This document shows positions 1-8,290 of a DNA stretch of 64,000 nt, one piece after another. The first letter of the stretch is position 1; each line of letters starts with the position of its first letter. The notes beneath the pieces were generated by a model. It was not told the origin of the DNA and searched no databases. It saw nothing but the letters and a program-made list of their open reading frames with translations. Source of the stretch: Salimicrobium halophilum (GTDB lineage: Bacteria > Bacillota > Bacilli > Bacillales > Halobacillaceae); the NCBI RefSeq assembly GCF_900100295.1, contig NZ_FNEV01000006.1:62001-126000 (forward strand). The letters run 5' to 3'. The position numbers were made by a program, and so were the translations under genes.

Positions 1-921
1 GCCTCCGAGTGCGAACCAGATCGTCCCTGTTCCTGGTAGATAACCGGAAGTGTGAATGGTTCCTGCCCATTGATCGTATAGCTCAGAGAACACGCCCTTA
101 TCCCTATCATTCAGCAATCGGAATGCTTCTTCGGCTGAAGACGGGAGGGATTGCTTCATGGTATCCATACGACGTTTGGAGTCTACAAGGTGATACCTGT
201 TTTCCTTCGTCAAGATTTCAAAATGATTGGTACACACACTCGTCTGTCTGACTTCCACTCCCCGCGGGGACGCTTCCACTACATATGAAACGTCAGATGA
301 ATCGAAGACGGTGTAACTGAAGGAATGACGGTGAGGGATTCGCTCCAGCATAGCCACGGCTTCTTCGACATCTCTGCACGTTTCGAGAACCATTCTTCCG
401 ATCATGCAGCAAATAAAACCCGGTCCTGGGCGCTTGCGGTTCATAAACGTATAACCGAGGGCAAGCCCGTGTTCGTTCATCCCATCCATTCGCCCGGTAA
501 TTCTTTGCGTGGGACCCGCCGTAGCATAACCTGCGTCCGTCGGTTGGAAAAATGCAAATCTTCCTTCATAAGTTTTGGGCATGTAATCGTAATTCCGGAT
601 CATATACCCTTCCCCTGTGAGAATAGAACAACCAGATTTCTTATAAGGGACCCGGTAGCCTCCGAATTCCATGAGTACCCGCTTCATCGGCCACTCCAGA
701 GCATCCCGAAGACCTTCAAGCTCCCTCCAAATCCCCGGAGCAAACTTCTCTATTACTTCTTTCACTTCCTGTTCTTCGACATCGAATCTCGGAATACGCA
801 CATCCCACTGTTTTCTCCTGTTCCGGACAGTAAGGGTATTCTTGATTTCCAGTCCTTGAGAGAAGCCGAAGTCATAATGAGAGCCTCTGAACTGAATGAT
901 GTCGCTATGTATCTGTTTCAT
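1..921 (-). CDS. C45 family autoproteolytic acyltransferase/hydrolase, 3' end cut by window edge
   Basis: An open frame of 307 codons reads leftward from an ATG at 921 and is still open at position 1, so the C-terminus is missing. The start has a GTAGGTG ribosome site just upstream. The product resembles peptidase C45 / acyl-CoA:6-aminopenicillanic-acid acyltransferase-like proteins. These cleave themselves before a Cys that becomes the N-terminal nucleophile, here probably Cys98 in the KKSGCSILTGEG segment. The MIRNYDY and GRMDGMNEHGLALGYTF segments that follow are also typical. The physiological substrate in Bacillaceae is not known; amide or penicillin-like acyl bonds are only the family precedent. 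It stands alone on its strand, downstream of the gdh terminator. Confidence 0.75.
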   Translation of the reverse strand, partial: MKQIHSDIIQFRGSHYDFGFSQGLEIKNTLTVRNRRKQWDVRIPRFDVEEQEVKEVIEKFAPGIWRELEGLRDALEWPMKRVLMEFGGYRVPYKKSGCSILTGEGYMIRNYDYMPKTYEGRFAFFQPTDAGYATAGPTQRITGRMDGMNEHGLALGYTFMNRKRPGPGFICCMIGRMVLETCRDVEEAVAMLERIPHRHSFSYTVFDSSDVSYVVEASPRGVEVRQTSVCTNHFEILTKENRYHLVDSKRRMDTMKQSLPSSAEEAFRLLNDRDKGVFSELYDQWAGTIHTSGYLPGTGTIWFALGG

Positions 922-977
922 GGTTTCACCTACTAATCTTTTCCTTCCATTGTAAGGAGGTGACGACAAAAACGCAA

Positions 978-1005
978 AAATCCGGGGAGAATCTGCCCCG
1001 GATTT
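978..1005 (-). terminator. Rho-independent terminator of gdh
   Basis: AAATCCGGGG and CCCCGGATTT form a 10-bp stem with an 8-nt loop. On the minus strand the stem is followed by a T run, immediately after the glutamate dehydrogenase stop codon. Confidence 0.85.
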
Positions 1006-1010
1006 CTTCA

Positions 1011-2387
1011 TCAATATAATTTACCCTGTCTGAACATAATGGTGGAAAGCTTGGTTACTGCATGGATGTAACAATTCTGTCGCAGCGGGAACGGATCCCC
1101 GAAGAATTGTGGCAATACGGTATCCATTGTGTTCTTCATTTTGTCGAACAGTTTTTCGTAAATCCGCTCTTCTCCCATGAATTGTGTTTCTCTACCCTGT
1201 ATCCATTCGAAGTAGGAAACGATAACACCACCGGCGTTGGCCAGGATATCCGGAATAATAAGAACACCCTTATCACTCAGATATTTATCCGCCCCTTCTG
1301 TTACCGGTTTGTTCGCCCCTTCGATAACAATCTCCGCTTTAATATTCTCCATATTGTCTTCATGGATCTGATCTTCAAGGGCTGCGAGGAGAAGGACATC
1401 GACATCAAGTTCCAAGAGATCGTCTCTGTCTTTGATGCTCGCAGCGATATCATTGTCTTTCAATTCTTTATCTTCGGTAGGAAGCTCGCCGTCATGCTCT
1501 TTCGCATAATCTACGAGAGACGGGACATCAAGCCCCTCTTCATTATAAAGCATGACATTATGGTCACTTACAGCGACGATTTTGTTTTGTAGATATTCAC
1601 ACTTATGAGCTTCAAGCGCTGCAACAGAACCCAGGTTCCCGAACCCTTGTACAGCCATACTCATTTTCTTTTTTGCATACTTTACGGCTGTATCAGCAAA
1701 AATATTATCATTCTTGGATAGCCATTTCTCATTTTCCTTCACATAGTCATGCATCAGATAACGAAAAGAGAAGTAAACTCCTTTACCAGTGGATTCCCTG
1801 CGTCCCTTCGAACCACCGTTCACGATACTTTTCCCGGTAAAGCTATTCCGGTACTGCTCACCCGGGTGGATGGTTTTGAATTCAGCCATCATCCAGTCCA
1901 TCTCCCGTTCTCCGGAGCCCATGTCCGGAGCCGGGATATCCTTATCCGGTCCTAAAATATCATTGAAATACTGCACATACTTTTTACAGATGAGATTCAG
2001 TTCTTTGACGGTATAATCTTTCGGATTGATGACGACTCCACCCTTAGCTCCGCCGAAAGGAACCTCATGAAGAGCATTCTTCAGTGTCATCAGTTTGGAG
2101 AAATCCGATACCTCATCTTCTGTGACACTCGGGTGGAAACGGATCCCGCCTTTATATGGTCCCAGAACATCATTATGTTGAATCCGGAATGCTGGCACCC
2201 GGACTACTCGTCCATTTTCTAAAGTCACACGAAGAAATGACTTATGTACGTGATTCGGAGTAGTCAAAATGGAAACAAGTGAATTGTAGGCCTGTTCCCT
2301 CGTTTGTGCTTTCAAGTCTGGCAGAAAGTCTTCGTCATCCATAATCGCTTTGAGTGAATTCTCTATAATCGTGCTTTGTTTATCCAT
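1011..2387 (-). CDS. Glu/Leu/Phe/Val dehydrogenase, probable glutamate dehydrogenase
   Basis: The 458-residue product would interconvert glutamate and 2-oxoglutarate plus ammonia with NAD(P). The PYKGGIRFHP substrate loop (about residues 77-86), the catalytic Lys in PFGGAKGGV (near 115), the acidic DMGSGEREMDW motif and the GFGNLGS dinucleotide loop are all visible. The ATG at 2387 follows a GGGGAGAA ribosome site; an in-frame upstream extension lacks one and is rejected. Compared with typical 420-430 residue Bacillus enzymes it is about 30 residues longer, with an insertion of charged residues just before the dinucleotide-binding domain. It is divergent from the YutJ gene. It shares a catabolic theme with the proline genes at 29-31.5 kb, whose end product is glutamate. 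Cofactor and amino-acid preference cannot be decided from sequence alone. Confidence 0.9.
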   Translation of the reverse strand: MDKQSTIIENSLKAIMDDEDFLPDLKAQTREQAYNSLVSILTTPNHVHKSFLRVTLENGRVVRVPAFRIQHNDVLGPYKGGIRFHPSVTEDEVSDFSKLMTLKNALHEVPFGGAKGGVVINPKDYTVKELNLICKKYVQYFNDILGPDKDIPAPDMGSGEREMDWMMAEFKTIHPGEQYRNSFTGKSIVNGGSKGRRESTGKGVYFSFRYLMHDYVKENEKWLSKNDNIFADTAVKYAKKKMSMAVQGFGNLGSVAALEAHKCEYLQNKIVAVSDHNVMLYNEEGLDVPSLVDYAKEHDGELPTEDKELKDNDIAASIKDRDDLLELDVDVLLLAALEDQIHEDNMENIKAEIVIEGANKPVTEGADKYLSDKGVLIIPDILANAGGVIVSYFEWIQGRETQFMGEERIYEKLFDKMKNTMDTVLPQFFGDPFPLRQNCYIHAVTKLSTIMFRQGKLY

Positions 2388-2543
2388 TTTTTTCTCCCCT
2401 TTCTTTACTAACCTTTCCCGACTTTCCCGAATAAAAACCATACTTTTGAAATTTTGCCTAGTCTTCCGTTCCTTTTTTTGATAGTCTTTAATGAGAGTGA
2501 AGAAACCGTTTACTAATTAATCGCAACGAAGGTGGGTTTAGTC

Positions 2544-3605
2544 ATGACCGATTTAGTGATATTAGGAGGAGGCTACGGGGGATTCAAAGTTCTATACGAC
2601 GCTATGGAAAATGGTATCCCTGACGATGTCCATATCACAATGGTAAACCGGAATCCATACCACGCCATGAAAACGGAGTATTATGCCCTTGCTGCCGGAA
2701 CAACTTCAGACCGAAGCGTGCGTGTTGATTTCCCGGTTCACGAAAAAATATCTTACGTATTTGATGAAGTGACGAAAATAGATGTAGAACACGATCAGGT
2801 TCTTCTTGACGGACGGGAAGAGCCACTTTCTTTCGACCAGCTGGTCATTGCTCTCGGATGTGAAGATAATTATCACGGCATCGAAGGAGCGAAAGAATAT
2901 ACGGAGAGCGTGCAGACGATGTCGAGCACTCGTCGCGCCAGTTTTGCCATCAACAATTTGAAAGCATATGGAAATATGACGATTGTCGGCGCAGGCTTAA
3001 GCGGCATTGAAGTCGCTGCCGAAACGAGAGAGAGTCGTCCGGATTTGAACATCCGCCTGTTAGACCGCGGAGACACAGTATTGAAAGCATTCGACGAAAA
3101 AATCCAGAACCATGTGGAAGATTGGTTTGCGGAGAATGATGTGAATGTCATCCACGGAGCGAAAGTCGAATATGTAGAAAAAGACGGTGTCTGTAACAAT
3201 GGCATCTGCTATATGAACGACGTCACGGTCTGGACCGCTGGTGTCCTCCCCCATCATTTGGCACGGGAACTCCCTTTCAAGAAAGATGAACAGGAGAAAC
3301 TTATTGCCAACGAATTCTATCAGATCCCTGAAAAAACCAATGTCTATGTACTCGGAGACTGCGTGTCATCAGAACTATCCCCGAGTGGACAACTTGCCGG
3401 AGAACAGGGAGAACGAATCGCCGAAGTTCTGAAATACGTATGGCGCGGAGAAGAACCGAAGCAACCTTCGAGAATCAAGCTGAAAGGAACACTCGGATCC
3501 CTCGGAAAAAGCGACGGCTTCGGAAACATGATGAACCAGCCGCTCACCGGAAAAATCCCACGCCTCGCCAAATCCGGCGTCCTTTGGCTTCATAAACGGC
3601 ATTGA
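2544..3605 (+). CDS. yutJ: YutJ-like type II NADH dehydrogenase / FAD-dependent oxidoreductase
   Basis: This 353-residue flavoprotein belongs to the single-subunit, non-proton-pumping NADH:quinone dehydrogenases. An N-terminal LVILGGGYGGFKVL FAD loop, the internal NAD loop TIVGAGLSGIEVA (about residues 150-162) and the VWTAGVLP and YVLGDC motifs are visible. The C-terminal KLKGTLGSLGKSDGFGNM and SGVLWLHK stretches closely resemble remembered B. subtilis YutJ. The ATG at 2544 is preferred over a GTG four codons earlier because GAAGGTGGG lies about 8 nt before it. It would bind the inner face of the membrane through its C-terminal part. It is divergent from gdh, which produces NADH. The long hairpin repeat at 3611-3730 follows the stop codon and may end the transcript. 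Confidence 0.85.
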   Translation: MTDLVILGGGYGGFKVLYDAMENGIPDDVHITMVNRNPYHAMKTEYYALAAGTTSDRSVRVDFPVHEKISYVFDEVTKIDVEHDQVLLDGREEPLSFDQLVIALGCEDNYHGIEGAKEYTESVQTMSSTRRASFAINNLKAYGNMTIVGAGLSGIEVAAETRESRPDLNIRLLDRGDTVLKAFDEKIQNHVEDWFAENDVNVIHGAKVEYVEKDGVCNNGICYMNDVTVWTAGVLPHHLARELPFKKDEQEKLIANEFYQIPEKTNVYVLGDCVSSELSPSGQLAGEQGERIAEVLKYVWRGEEPKQPSRIKLKGTLGSLGKSDGFGNMMNQPLTGKIPRLAKSGVLWLHKRH

Positions 3606-3610
3606 TGGAA

Positions 3611-3730
3611 AAGCGGAAGCACCCCGCTTAGAAACCTCAGTCATAAGCAGCCCGGTCAGACAAAAAGCGCCTTTTCTTTTTTTCTGACCGGGCTGCTTAT
3701 GGCTCGAGTTTCTGGGCTTCGCAGCTAGAC
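3611..3730. repeat. Intergenic long-hairpin repeat, family A copy 1
   Basis: A 120-bp imperfect palindrome starts GCGGAAGCACCCCGCTTAG and ends TTCGCAGCTAGAC. The core arms at 3642-3660 and 3683-3701 are perfect 19-bp complements, and outer parts (AGAAAC with GTTTCT, GAAGC with GCTTC) also pair. Related copies occur at 23753-23868 and 23876-23991. It occupies the first part of a 361-bp gap between convergent genes and could act as a transcript end or stabiliser. I recall similar GCGGAAGC...AGCTAGAC hairpins in other Bacillaceae but cannot verify that here. Confidence 0.8.
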
Positions 3731-3751
3731 TAATTAAAAGTGAAGACACCC

Positions 3752-3910
3752 CGCGGATATGAGACACTTTTTTCAGAATGAATAAAAAAAGCACCTGATA
3801 AAAAAATATATAGAACACTTTCCACTTCAAAATGAGCCAAAACCGTCGCATACAAACTTTTATGCGGTGGTTTTTCTAATCTCATCGAGAAAACTATCCC
3901 ATAAACACCG
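3752..3910. repeat. Intergenic repeat, family B copy 1 (diverged, composite)
   Basis: This holds several copies of the family B 15-nt motif: TATGAGACACTTTTTT near 3757, AAAAAGCACCTGATAA near 3786, AAAACCGTCGCATAC at 3839, TTTTATGCGGTGGTTTTT near 3859 and GAAAACTATCCCATAA near 3889. The last three match units ii, iii and iv of the better-preserved copies at 43.7 and 55.1-55.4 kb. It directly follows family A copy 1, as also happens at 24.0 kb. No credible gene is seen in this stretch. Confidence 0.65.
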
Positions 3911-3927
3911 GACACAACTTCCCGATA

Positions 3928-3959
3928 TAAAAAAGGAACCGGCCACACAAGCCGATTCC
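3928..3959 (-). terminator. Terminator of ridA
   Basis: GGAACCGGC pairs with GCCGATTCC (one G-T wobble). On the minus strand it is followed by a run of six T. It lies just downstream of the RidA stop codon. Confidence 0.85.
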
Positions 3960-3966
3960 TCCCTAA

Positions 3967-4344
3967 TTACTTCTTCACAATAGCTTCCATCTCCACCTTC
4001 GCACCCTTCGGCAGCTTAGCCGCCTCGATGGCAGCTCTTGCCGGGTAAGGTTCTGTCAAAAAGCTTGCGTAAATATCGTTGACCGTCTGGAAATCATCCA
4101 TCGAATCGAGGAAAATACCGATTTTCACGATATCGCTGTACGTTTTACCCGCTTCCTCGAGAATCGCTCCGATGTTTTTCATCACCTGATCCGTCTGATC
4201 TTCCACGTTATCCGAAACGAACTTTTGCGTCTCAGGATCAAGACCGATCTGACCGGAAATGAAAATGAGATCTCCTGTATCCACCGCCTGCGAATAAGGG
4301 CCTACCGCTTGTGGGGCTTTGTCTGTCTGAATCACTTTTGTCAT
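3967..4344 (-). CDS. ridA: RidA family reactive intermediate deaminase
   Basis: The 125-residue protein has the standard length of the YjgF/YER057c/UK114 family. These cytosolic trimers hydrolyse reactive enamine/imine intermediates from PLP enzymes such as threonine dehydratase. The APQAVGPYSQAV start, the ISGQIGLDP segment, the PARAAIEAAKLPKGAKVE stretch with the key Arg near residue 103, and the terminal EMEAIV strand are typical. A good AGGAGGT site precedes the ATG. It is convergent with yutJ and ends in its own terminator. In B. subtilis the homologue YabJ sits beside purR, so the location here differs. Confidence in the family is high; the exact amino-acid pathway protected is not shown. 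Confidence 0.93.
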   Translation of the reverse strand: MTKVIQTDKAPQAVGPYSQAVDTGDLIFISGQIGLDPETQKFVSDNVEDQTDQVMKNIGAILEEAGKTYSDIVKIGIFLDSMDDFQTVNDIYASFLTEPYPARAAIEAAKLPKGAKVEMEAIVKK

Positions 4345-4392
4345 TGTTATGTACCTCCTCTAACTTTTCATTGTCTCAAGCATACAATCCCA

Positions 4393-4426
4393 CAAAAAAA
4401 AGCACAAGCCGTGAAGGCTTGTGCTT
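4393..4426 (-). terminator. Terminator of the small HTH gene
   Basis: AGCACAAGCC and GGCTTGTGCT form a perfect 10-bp stem with a 5-nt loop. On the minus strand it is followed by a T run, directly after the stop codon at 4427. Confidence 0.9.
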
Positions 4427-4657
4427 CTAATCTTCATCATTGATGATCGGATCCGCCGGAATCGGCTCATTGAGAAACTGCTGAATCTGATCCTGGTATT
4501 GCTCCATCTGTTCCCAATAGAGAGTGAATTGGTCCGAGTTCACTAAAAATTGCTCTCCATCATGCACAGCTCTTATCTTTCCGGACACGATACACGAATA
4601 CACATAATCCTCAGGCAGCTCCAGGTACTGGGCCGTTTCTTCAATTGTACGGTACAT
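4427..4657 (-). CDS. Small excisionase-like helix-turn-helix protein
   Basis: The 76-residue protein starts MYRTIEETAQYLELPEDYV, the pattern of MerR/Xis-type winged-helix domains (helix_turn_helix_17), followed by a wing-like IVSGKIRAVHDGEQFLV. The C-terminal part is acidic and rich in Gln and Tyr. The ATG at 4657 is chosen because GGAGGTG lies 7 nt before it; an in-frame TTG five codons upstream would overlap that site. No integrase or phage gene is nearby, so it is more likely a stand-alone small DNA-binding protein than a phage excisionase. It ends in a strong terminator and is therefore a separate unit from ridA. Target and function are unknown. Confidence 0.8.
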   Translation of the reverse strand: MYRTIEETAQYLELPEDYVYSCIVSGKIRAVHDGEQFLVNSDQFTLYWEQMEQYQDQIQQFLNEPIPADPIINDED

Positions 4658-4715
4658 GAAAGACACCTCCAATTGAATAGTGTGTATCTATTTTCTTCAT
4701 TATACCATATGTGAC

Positions 4716-5837
4716 TCAGTATACGCTCGCTTTCTCTATTCTATACTGATTGAACACAATATTCGCCGAACGTTCTTCGAGACGTTCAAGCGCCCGTTCC
4801 TCATTCGCTACGGGCACCATTTGATCATTTTCTATAATCATAGGAACGAACGAAGGGTAAATCCCGCCGTCTTCTATTTCCACCTGCAAGTACCCGGTGT
4901 AGGCCGTTTCGTTTTCTACATAATCAGGAAAAAGGAAATTCCCGAGCGAATACGCAATAAAGCCATCGTTGTAATACTCGAATCCCTGGAGAACGTGAGG
5001 ATGATGCCCGACAATCACATCAGCTCCGGCATCCACCAATCTATGAGCGATCCTCTGCTCCTCCGGCTGAAAGGAAGTCTGTCGTTCATCTCCCCAATGG
5101 ATTTGAACAATCACATAGTCACTGGATTGTTTCGCTTCTTTGATAAGCGCCTCCATCCGCTCCACCTGATATCCGCTCGCTATCCCCGGTCGTTCCGGCC
5201 CGGCATACCAGTCTACGGTGGGCAATACTCTGGAAAAAGAGAGAAAATGGATCGTTTCGCCTTTCTTCTCCATTTTCATTCCCCGGTAAGCTTCTTCTTT
5301 GTTGCGTCCAGCTCCAAGAAAAGGTACGTCCCGCTTTTCCATTTCATCGAGTGTATCCAATAGTCCGACCCTTCCATAGTCAAGGGTATGGTTATTCGCA
5401 AGAGAATATGCATCGACCCCTACTTTCTCCATACCATCCAGCGCTGCGGCATCTGTGCGGAACGTATACAATTTCTGTTCTCTTTCCCCCCTTGCAGTAA
5501 CAGGGGTTTCGAGATTTACGAAGGTGTAATCGTCTTGACGGAAGGCATCTTCCACGTATTCAAAGGGATAGGTGTATCCATGTTCTTCGGTCGTATGTAT
5601 CGTAGATTTTTCGAAAAGCACATCCCCGGTGAATGTCAGAGTGAGAGCATCCTTGGCTATTTTCCACTCTTTTTTCTTCTCCCCCGCGATACGCTTCCCT
5701 ACATCTTCTGAAATCTTCTTCCCTTCCAGATCGCCGGCTTCTATCTCATCCGAAAATGGGCCGGTCATCATCACTATGAGCATCAAGGTTGAAAAGGTAG
5801 CCACAAACACGCCGAGAGCTATCATCACTTTCTTCAT
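4716..5837 (-). CDS. CapA family protein (PGA_cap metallophosphoesterase-like)
   Basis: The 373-residue product begins with one hydrophobic segment (residues 5-26), so it is probably membrane-anchored with the domain outside. The LTFTGDVLFEKS, LANNHTLDYG, IVQIHWGDE, VGHHPHVLQGFE and AYSLGNFLFP motifs are the metal-ligand landmarks of the PGA_cap/calcineurin-like fold. CapA takes part in poly-gamma-glutamate export or anchoring in Bacillus, but no capB or capC gene is nearby. Many single CapA homologues have no proven capsule role, so the call stays at family level. It is a single gene between the HTH gene and the antiporter. Confidence 0.88.
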   Translation of the reverse strand: MKKVMIALGVFVATFSTLMLIVMMTGPFSDEIEAGDLEGKKISEDVGKRIAGEKKKEWKIAKDALTLTFTGDVLFEKSTIHTTEEHGYTYPFEYVEDAFRQDDYTFVNLETPVTARGEREQKLYTFRTDAAALDGMEKVGVDAYSLANNHTLDYGRVGLLDTLDEMEKRDVPFLGAGRNKEEAYRGMKMEKKGETIHFLSFSRVLPTVDWYAGPERPGIASGYQVERMEALIKEAKQSSDYVIVQIHWGDERQTSFQPEEQRIAHRLVDAGADVIVGHHPHVLQGFEYYNDGFIAYSLGNFLFPDYVENETAYTGYLQVEIEDGGIYPSFVPMIIENDQMVPVANEERALERLEERSANIVFNQYRIEKASVY

Positions 5838-5930
5838 ATATATTTTCTCCTCTACCAGTACTTCCTAATACAGTATGCCATCCCCTCATGTATATTTCCA
5901 TACAAGGAACAAAATCCCTTATCAATTTAC

Positions 5931-5960
5931 AAAAAAAGAAGGACAGCCGCAGCTGCCCTT
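5931..5960 (-). terminator. Terminator of the CPA2 antiporter
   Basis: AAGGACAGC pairs with GCTGCCCTT (one mismatch). On the minus strand it is followed by CTTTTTTT. The hairpin overlaps the stop codon of the antiporter gene. Confidence 0.8.
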
Positions 5961-7797
5961 ATTCCAATAGATATTCGAGTTCATAAATATTCTCATGGTT
6001 GCCTGTGACGATCAATCTATCTTCGAGTTGAAGTTCCGTATCTCCATGAGGAATGATTGATTCGTTCCCTCTATAGATACGTACAATAATCGCATCCCCG
6101 AAGAATGGAAAGTCTCTCAACTTCACCCCATGGAATTCTTTATTTGTAAGCGGGACTTCCATAAGCCCTTCTTCTCTCGTTGCGAATATGTCAGCAATGT
6201 GCGGAGAAGCGATCATCGCTTTCATCATCGCTCGCGAGGAGAAGATAGTAGAGAATACGTTGATCCCTTTCTCTTTCAACATCGCCTGCTTATTCGGGGA
6301 TTCGACTTTCGTGATGATATTCTCGATTCCCCACTCCGCCGCTTCGAGAGCGATCGTCGTATTCAGTTCATCGTCATTCGTGGAAATGACGAGAACATCC
6401 GCATCGAACACATCATGTTTCCGGAGTTCCTCGATAGAATATTCTTCAAGCTTCTCTACGGTGAAGTCAGGGTTCCCCGGAAGTTCTCCACTTTGGTTAC
6501 GACGGGCATGATAGAGGTAGACATCATATCCTTCTTCACAAAATTCCTTCGTAAGAGGCATCGTAATCTGGTTGGCTCCTATGATTTTCAAGCGTTTCTT
6601 CTCTTCCGCAGTCTCCAGTAGCGGGAAGACCTGCTTGAAAAGAATCGGCGTAATGATACAAGCGATGATCGCCAGCAGAATCAAAGAAGAAGCCATCTGA
6701 CTGTCGATGACACCGATTCTCTCCCCGATTTTCGCCGCTGCAACCACCAGAGATAATGTGGAAGTGAGCAGAAACCCGGATCCGAGAATCGTACGCCAGT
6801 CATACCATTTTTTCAGAACGAGTACCGGGAGCAGTTTCGACAACAGCAACCCGAGGAATAATAAAGGAATGAGCAGGAAGACCGTCGGATCACTGAACAA
6901 TCCCCAGACATCAAGCTCCACTCCGACCATCACGAAGAAGATCGGGATCAGGAATCCATATCCGAAAGAATCCAGTTGCTGGACCATTTCTTTGTTCGGA
7001 GACAACAGGGAAACGAGGACCCCGGCAAGGAAAGCCCCAAGAATGTTCTCAGCCCCGAGGGACTCAGAGAGCCCGACAAGCACCATGATAAGCGTAAACA
7101 CTGCTCTTGTCCCGATCTGGACCGTTCCCGTGGACAACGTTTCGAAAAAGCTCTGGCTTTTGAAGAACTTGGCGAGAAAATAGATCCCGATTCCTGCGAT
7201 GAACAACAACAGCAGAAGCCACATATTCCCGCCTTCCTCCTGAAAGGAGACGAAGACCGCAAGCAGAATCATCGTAACGAGATCTGCGATGACCGCCACC
7301 AAAAGAATGATCTGTCCGATGCCGGACTTCATGATATCCGCTTCTTTCAACGTCGGCACGACAACCCCGAGAGAAATCGTCGAAATGACAAGCATCATGA
7401 AGAAGGCATTGTCGACAAGGCCCATGAACGATAGTCCAAGGGAGATCACGTAAGACAAACCGAGAATCAGAAGAAAAATGATCACTGATATTCCGAAACG
7501 GTTCGGTTCCAGCTGACCATTAGGAAGCTTCTTCCTCTTCCCTGATTTGAAGATAGAAAAATCTATTTCCAGTCCACTCAGGAACATGAGAAAGATGAAC
7601 CCAAGCGTCGACAGAATATCCAGCCATTCGTTCGGTTCTATAAGATTAAAGCCGCTTTGACCGATAATCAACCCGACGATAATCTCAGCCACAACTACGG
7701 GGAGAAGAGTAAGGTTGAACTTCTTCAATACAATCGGTGTCAAAAAGGCAGCCACTAATACGATGATTAGTGAGGTAACAGAAATGTGCTCTTCCAT
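5959..7797 (-). CDS. Monovalent cation:proton antiporter, CPA2 family with RCK (TrkA-N/TrkA-C) domains
   Basis: The 612-residue protein has about 12-13 membrane helices in the first 390 residues, then a soluble regulatory tail. The antiporter part shows GLIIGQSG, GLEIDFSIF and LGAFLAGVLVSLL, typical of KefB-like exchangers. The tail has a TrkA-N Rossmann segment (LKIIGANQITMPL followed by ADVLVISTNDDELN) and a TrkA-C domain ending in RLIVTGNHENIYELEYLLE. The TrkA-N entry is IIGANQ rather than GxGxxG, so nucleotide binding may be altered. By family it would exchange K+ or Na+ for H+ in the cytoplasmic membrane, which fits a halophile. The start at 7797 follows a GGGGGTAG ribosome site. Confidence 0.9.
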   Translation of the reverse strand: MEEHISVTSLIIVLVAAFLTPIVLKKFNLTLLPVVVAEIIVGLIIGQSGFNLIEPNEWLDILSTLGFIFLMFLSGLEIDFSIFKSGKRKKLPNGQLEPNRFGISVIIFLLILGLSYVISLGLSFMGLVDNAFFMMLVISTISLGVVVPTLKEADIMKSGIGQIILLVAVIADLVTMILLAVFVSFQEEGGNMWLLLLLFIAGIGIYFLAKFFKSQSFFETLSTGTVQIGTRAVFTLIMVLVGLSESLGAENILGAFLAGVLVSLLSPNKEMVQQLDSFGYGFLIPIFFVMVGVELDVWGLFSDPTVFLLIPLLFLGLLLSKLLPVLVLKKWYDWRTILGSGFLLTSTLSLVVAAAKIGERIGVIDSQMASSLILLAIIACIITPILFKQVFPLLETAEEKKRLKIIGANQITMPLTKEFCEEGYDVYLYHARRNQSGELPGNPDFTVEKLEEYSIEELRKHDVFDADVLVISTNDDELNTTIALEAAEWGIENIITKVESPNKQAMLKEKGINVFSTIFSSRAMMKAMIASPHIADIFATREEGLMEVPLTNKEFHGVKLRDFPFFGDAIIVRIYRGNESIIPHGDTELQLEDRLIVTGNHENIYELEYLLE

Positions 7798-7889
7798 GAA
7801 AAGCTACCCCCTTTTAAAAAATTGCGTGTAAAGCCCCCCTATTATCGTCGGTGAAACCTTCTCCGTCAAGACATTTCTTTTTCCCGAAT

Positions 7890-8198
7890 CTATTCGAAAT
7901 AGTAATGATCATGAAGTTGGCATCCCGGGTTGAATTCGTGTCCGCATGATGGACACTGAACACTGGATCTGTACGTCTTGATAGACAGTTCCTCATGGCA
8001 ATTCCCACATAGAATCGCTTTTTCCGATTGCAACGCTGCAGGCCATACTTCCACGTCGTGATCCGCCGTTTCCTCGTGACATTTGATACATGCATAATAC
8101 TCCTTGCAGCAATAGAAACGTATAGCCACAATATCTTTCCGGGTATGATAATGGTGACATCTCGTTTTGGCATCCAGGCCTATTCCTTTCACTTCCAT
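7890..8198 (-). CDS. CHY zinc finger domain protein
   Basis: This 102-residue soluble protein carries RCHHYH, CCKEYYACIKCHEE and DH about residues 14-45, the ligand set of the CHY zinc finger. A second CGNCHEEL ... CPSCGH pair of CxxC motifs follows at about 66-88, giving three probable zinc sites. The ATG at 8198 is selected for an AAAGGGTG site 7 nt upstream; the in-frame extension to 8288 runs into the divergent P450 promoter. The yeast relative Hot13 acts in mitochondrial thiol oxidation, but bacterial members have no firm role. It sits between the antiporter and the divergently transcribed P450. Confidence 0.85.
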   Translation of the reverse strand: MEVKGIGLDAKTRCHHYHTRKDIVAIRFYCCKEYYACIKCHEETADHDVEVWPAALQSEKAILCGNCHEELSIKTYRSSVQCPSCGHEFNPGCQLHDHYYFE

Positions 8199-8225
8199 TC
8201 CGCTCACCCTTTCAAGTACTATCGA

Positions 8226-8254
8226 TTGTAACAAATGACAGATATCGATAATAT
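8226..8254 (+). promoter_or_regulatory. Probable SigA promoter of the CYP152 gene
   Basis: TTGTAA (8226-8231) and TAATAT (8249-8254) are separated by exactly 17 bp, and the gene starts about 37 nt after the -10 box. Confidence 0.5.
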
Positions 8255-8290
8255 TAGAATATACTGATACATAGGAAGGAGCAACCAATC

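Noticed and set aside
957-975. AAGGAGGTGACG followed by a possible plus-strand start near 965
   Set aside because: The strong ribosome-site-like sequence leads to no open frame of meaningful length and runs straight into the gdh terminator.
4427-4657. Phage excisionase and a nearby prophage remnant
   Set aside because: No integrase, attachment-like repeat or other phage gene is present; the fold alone is not evidence.
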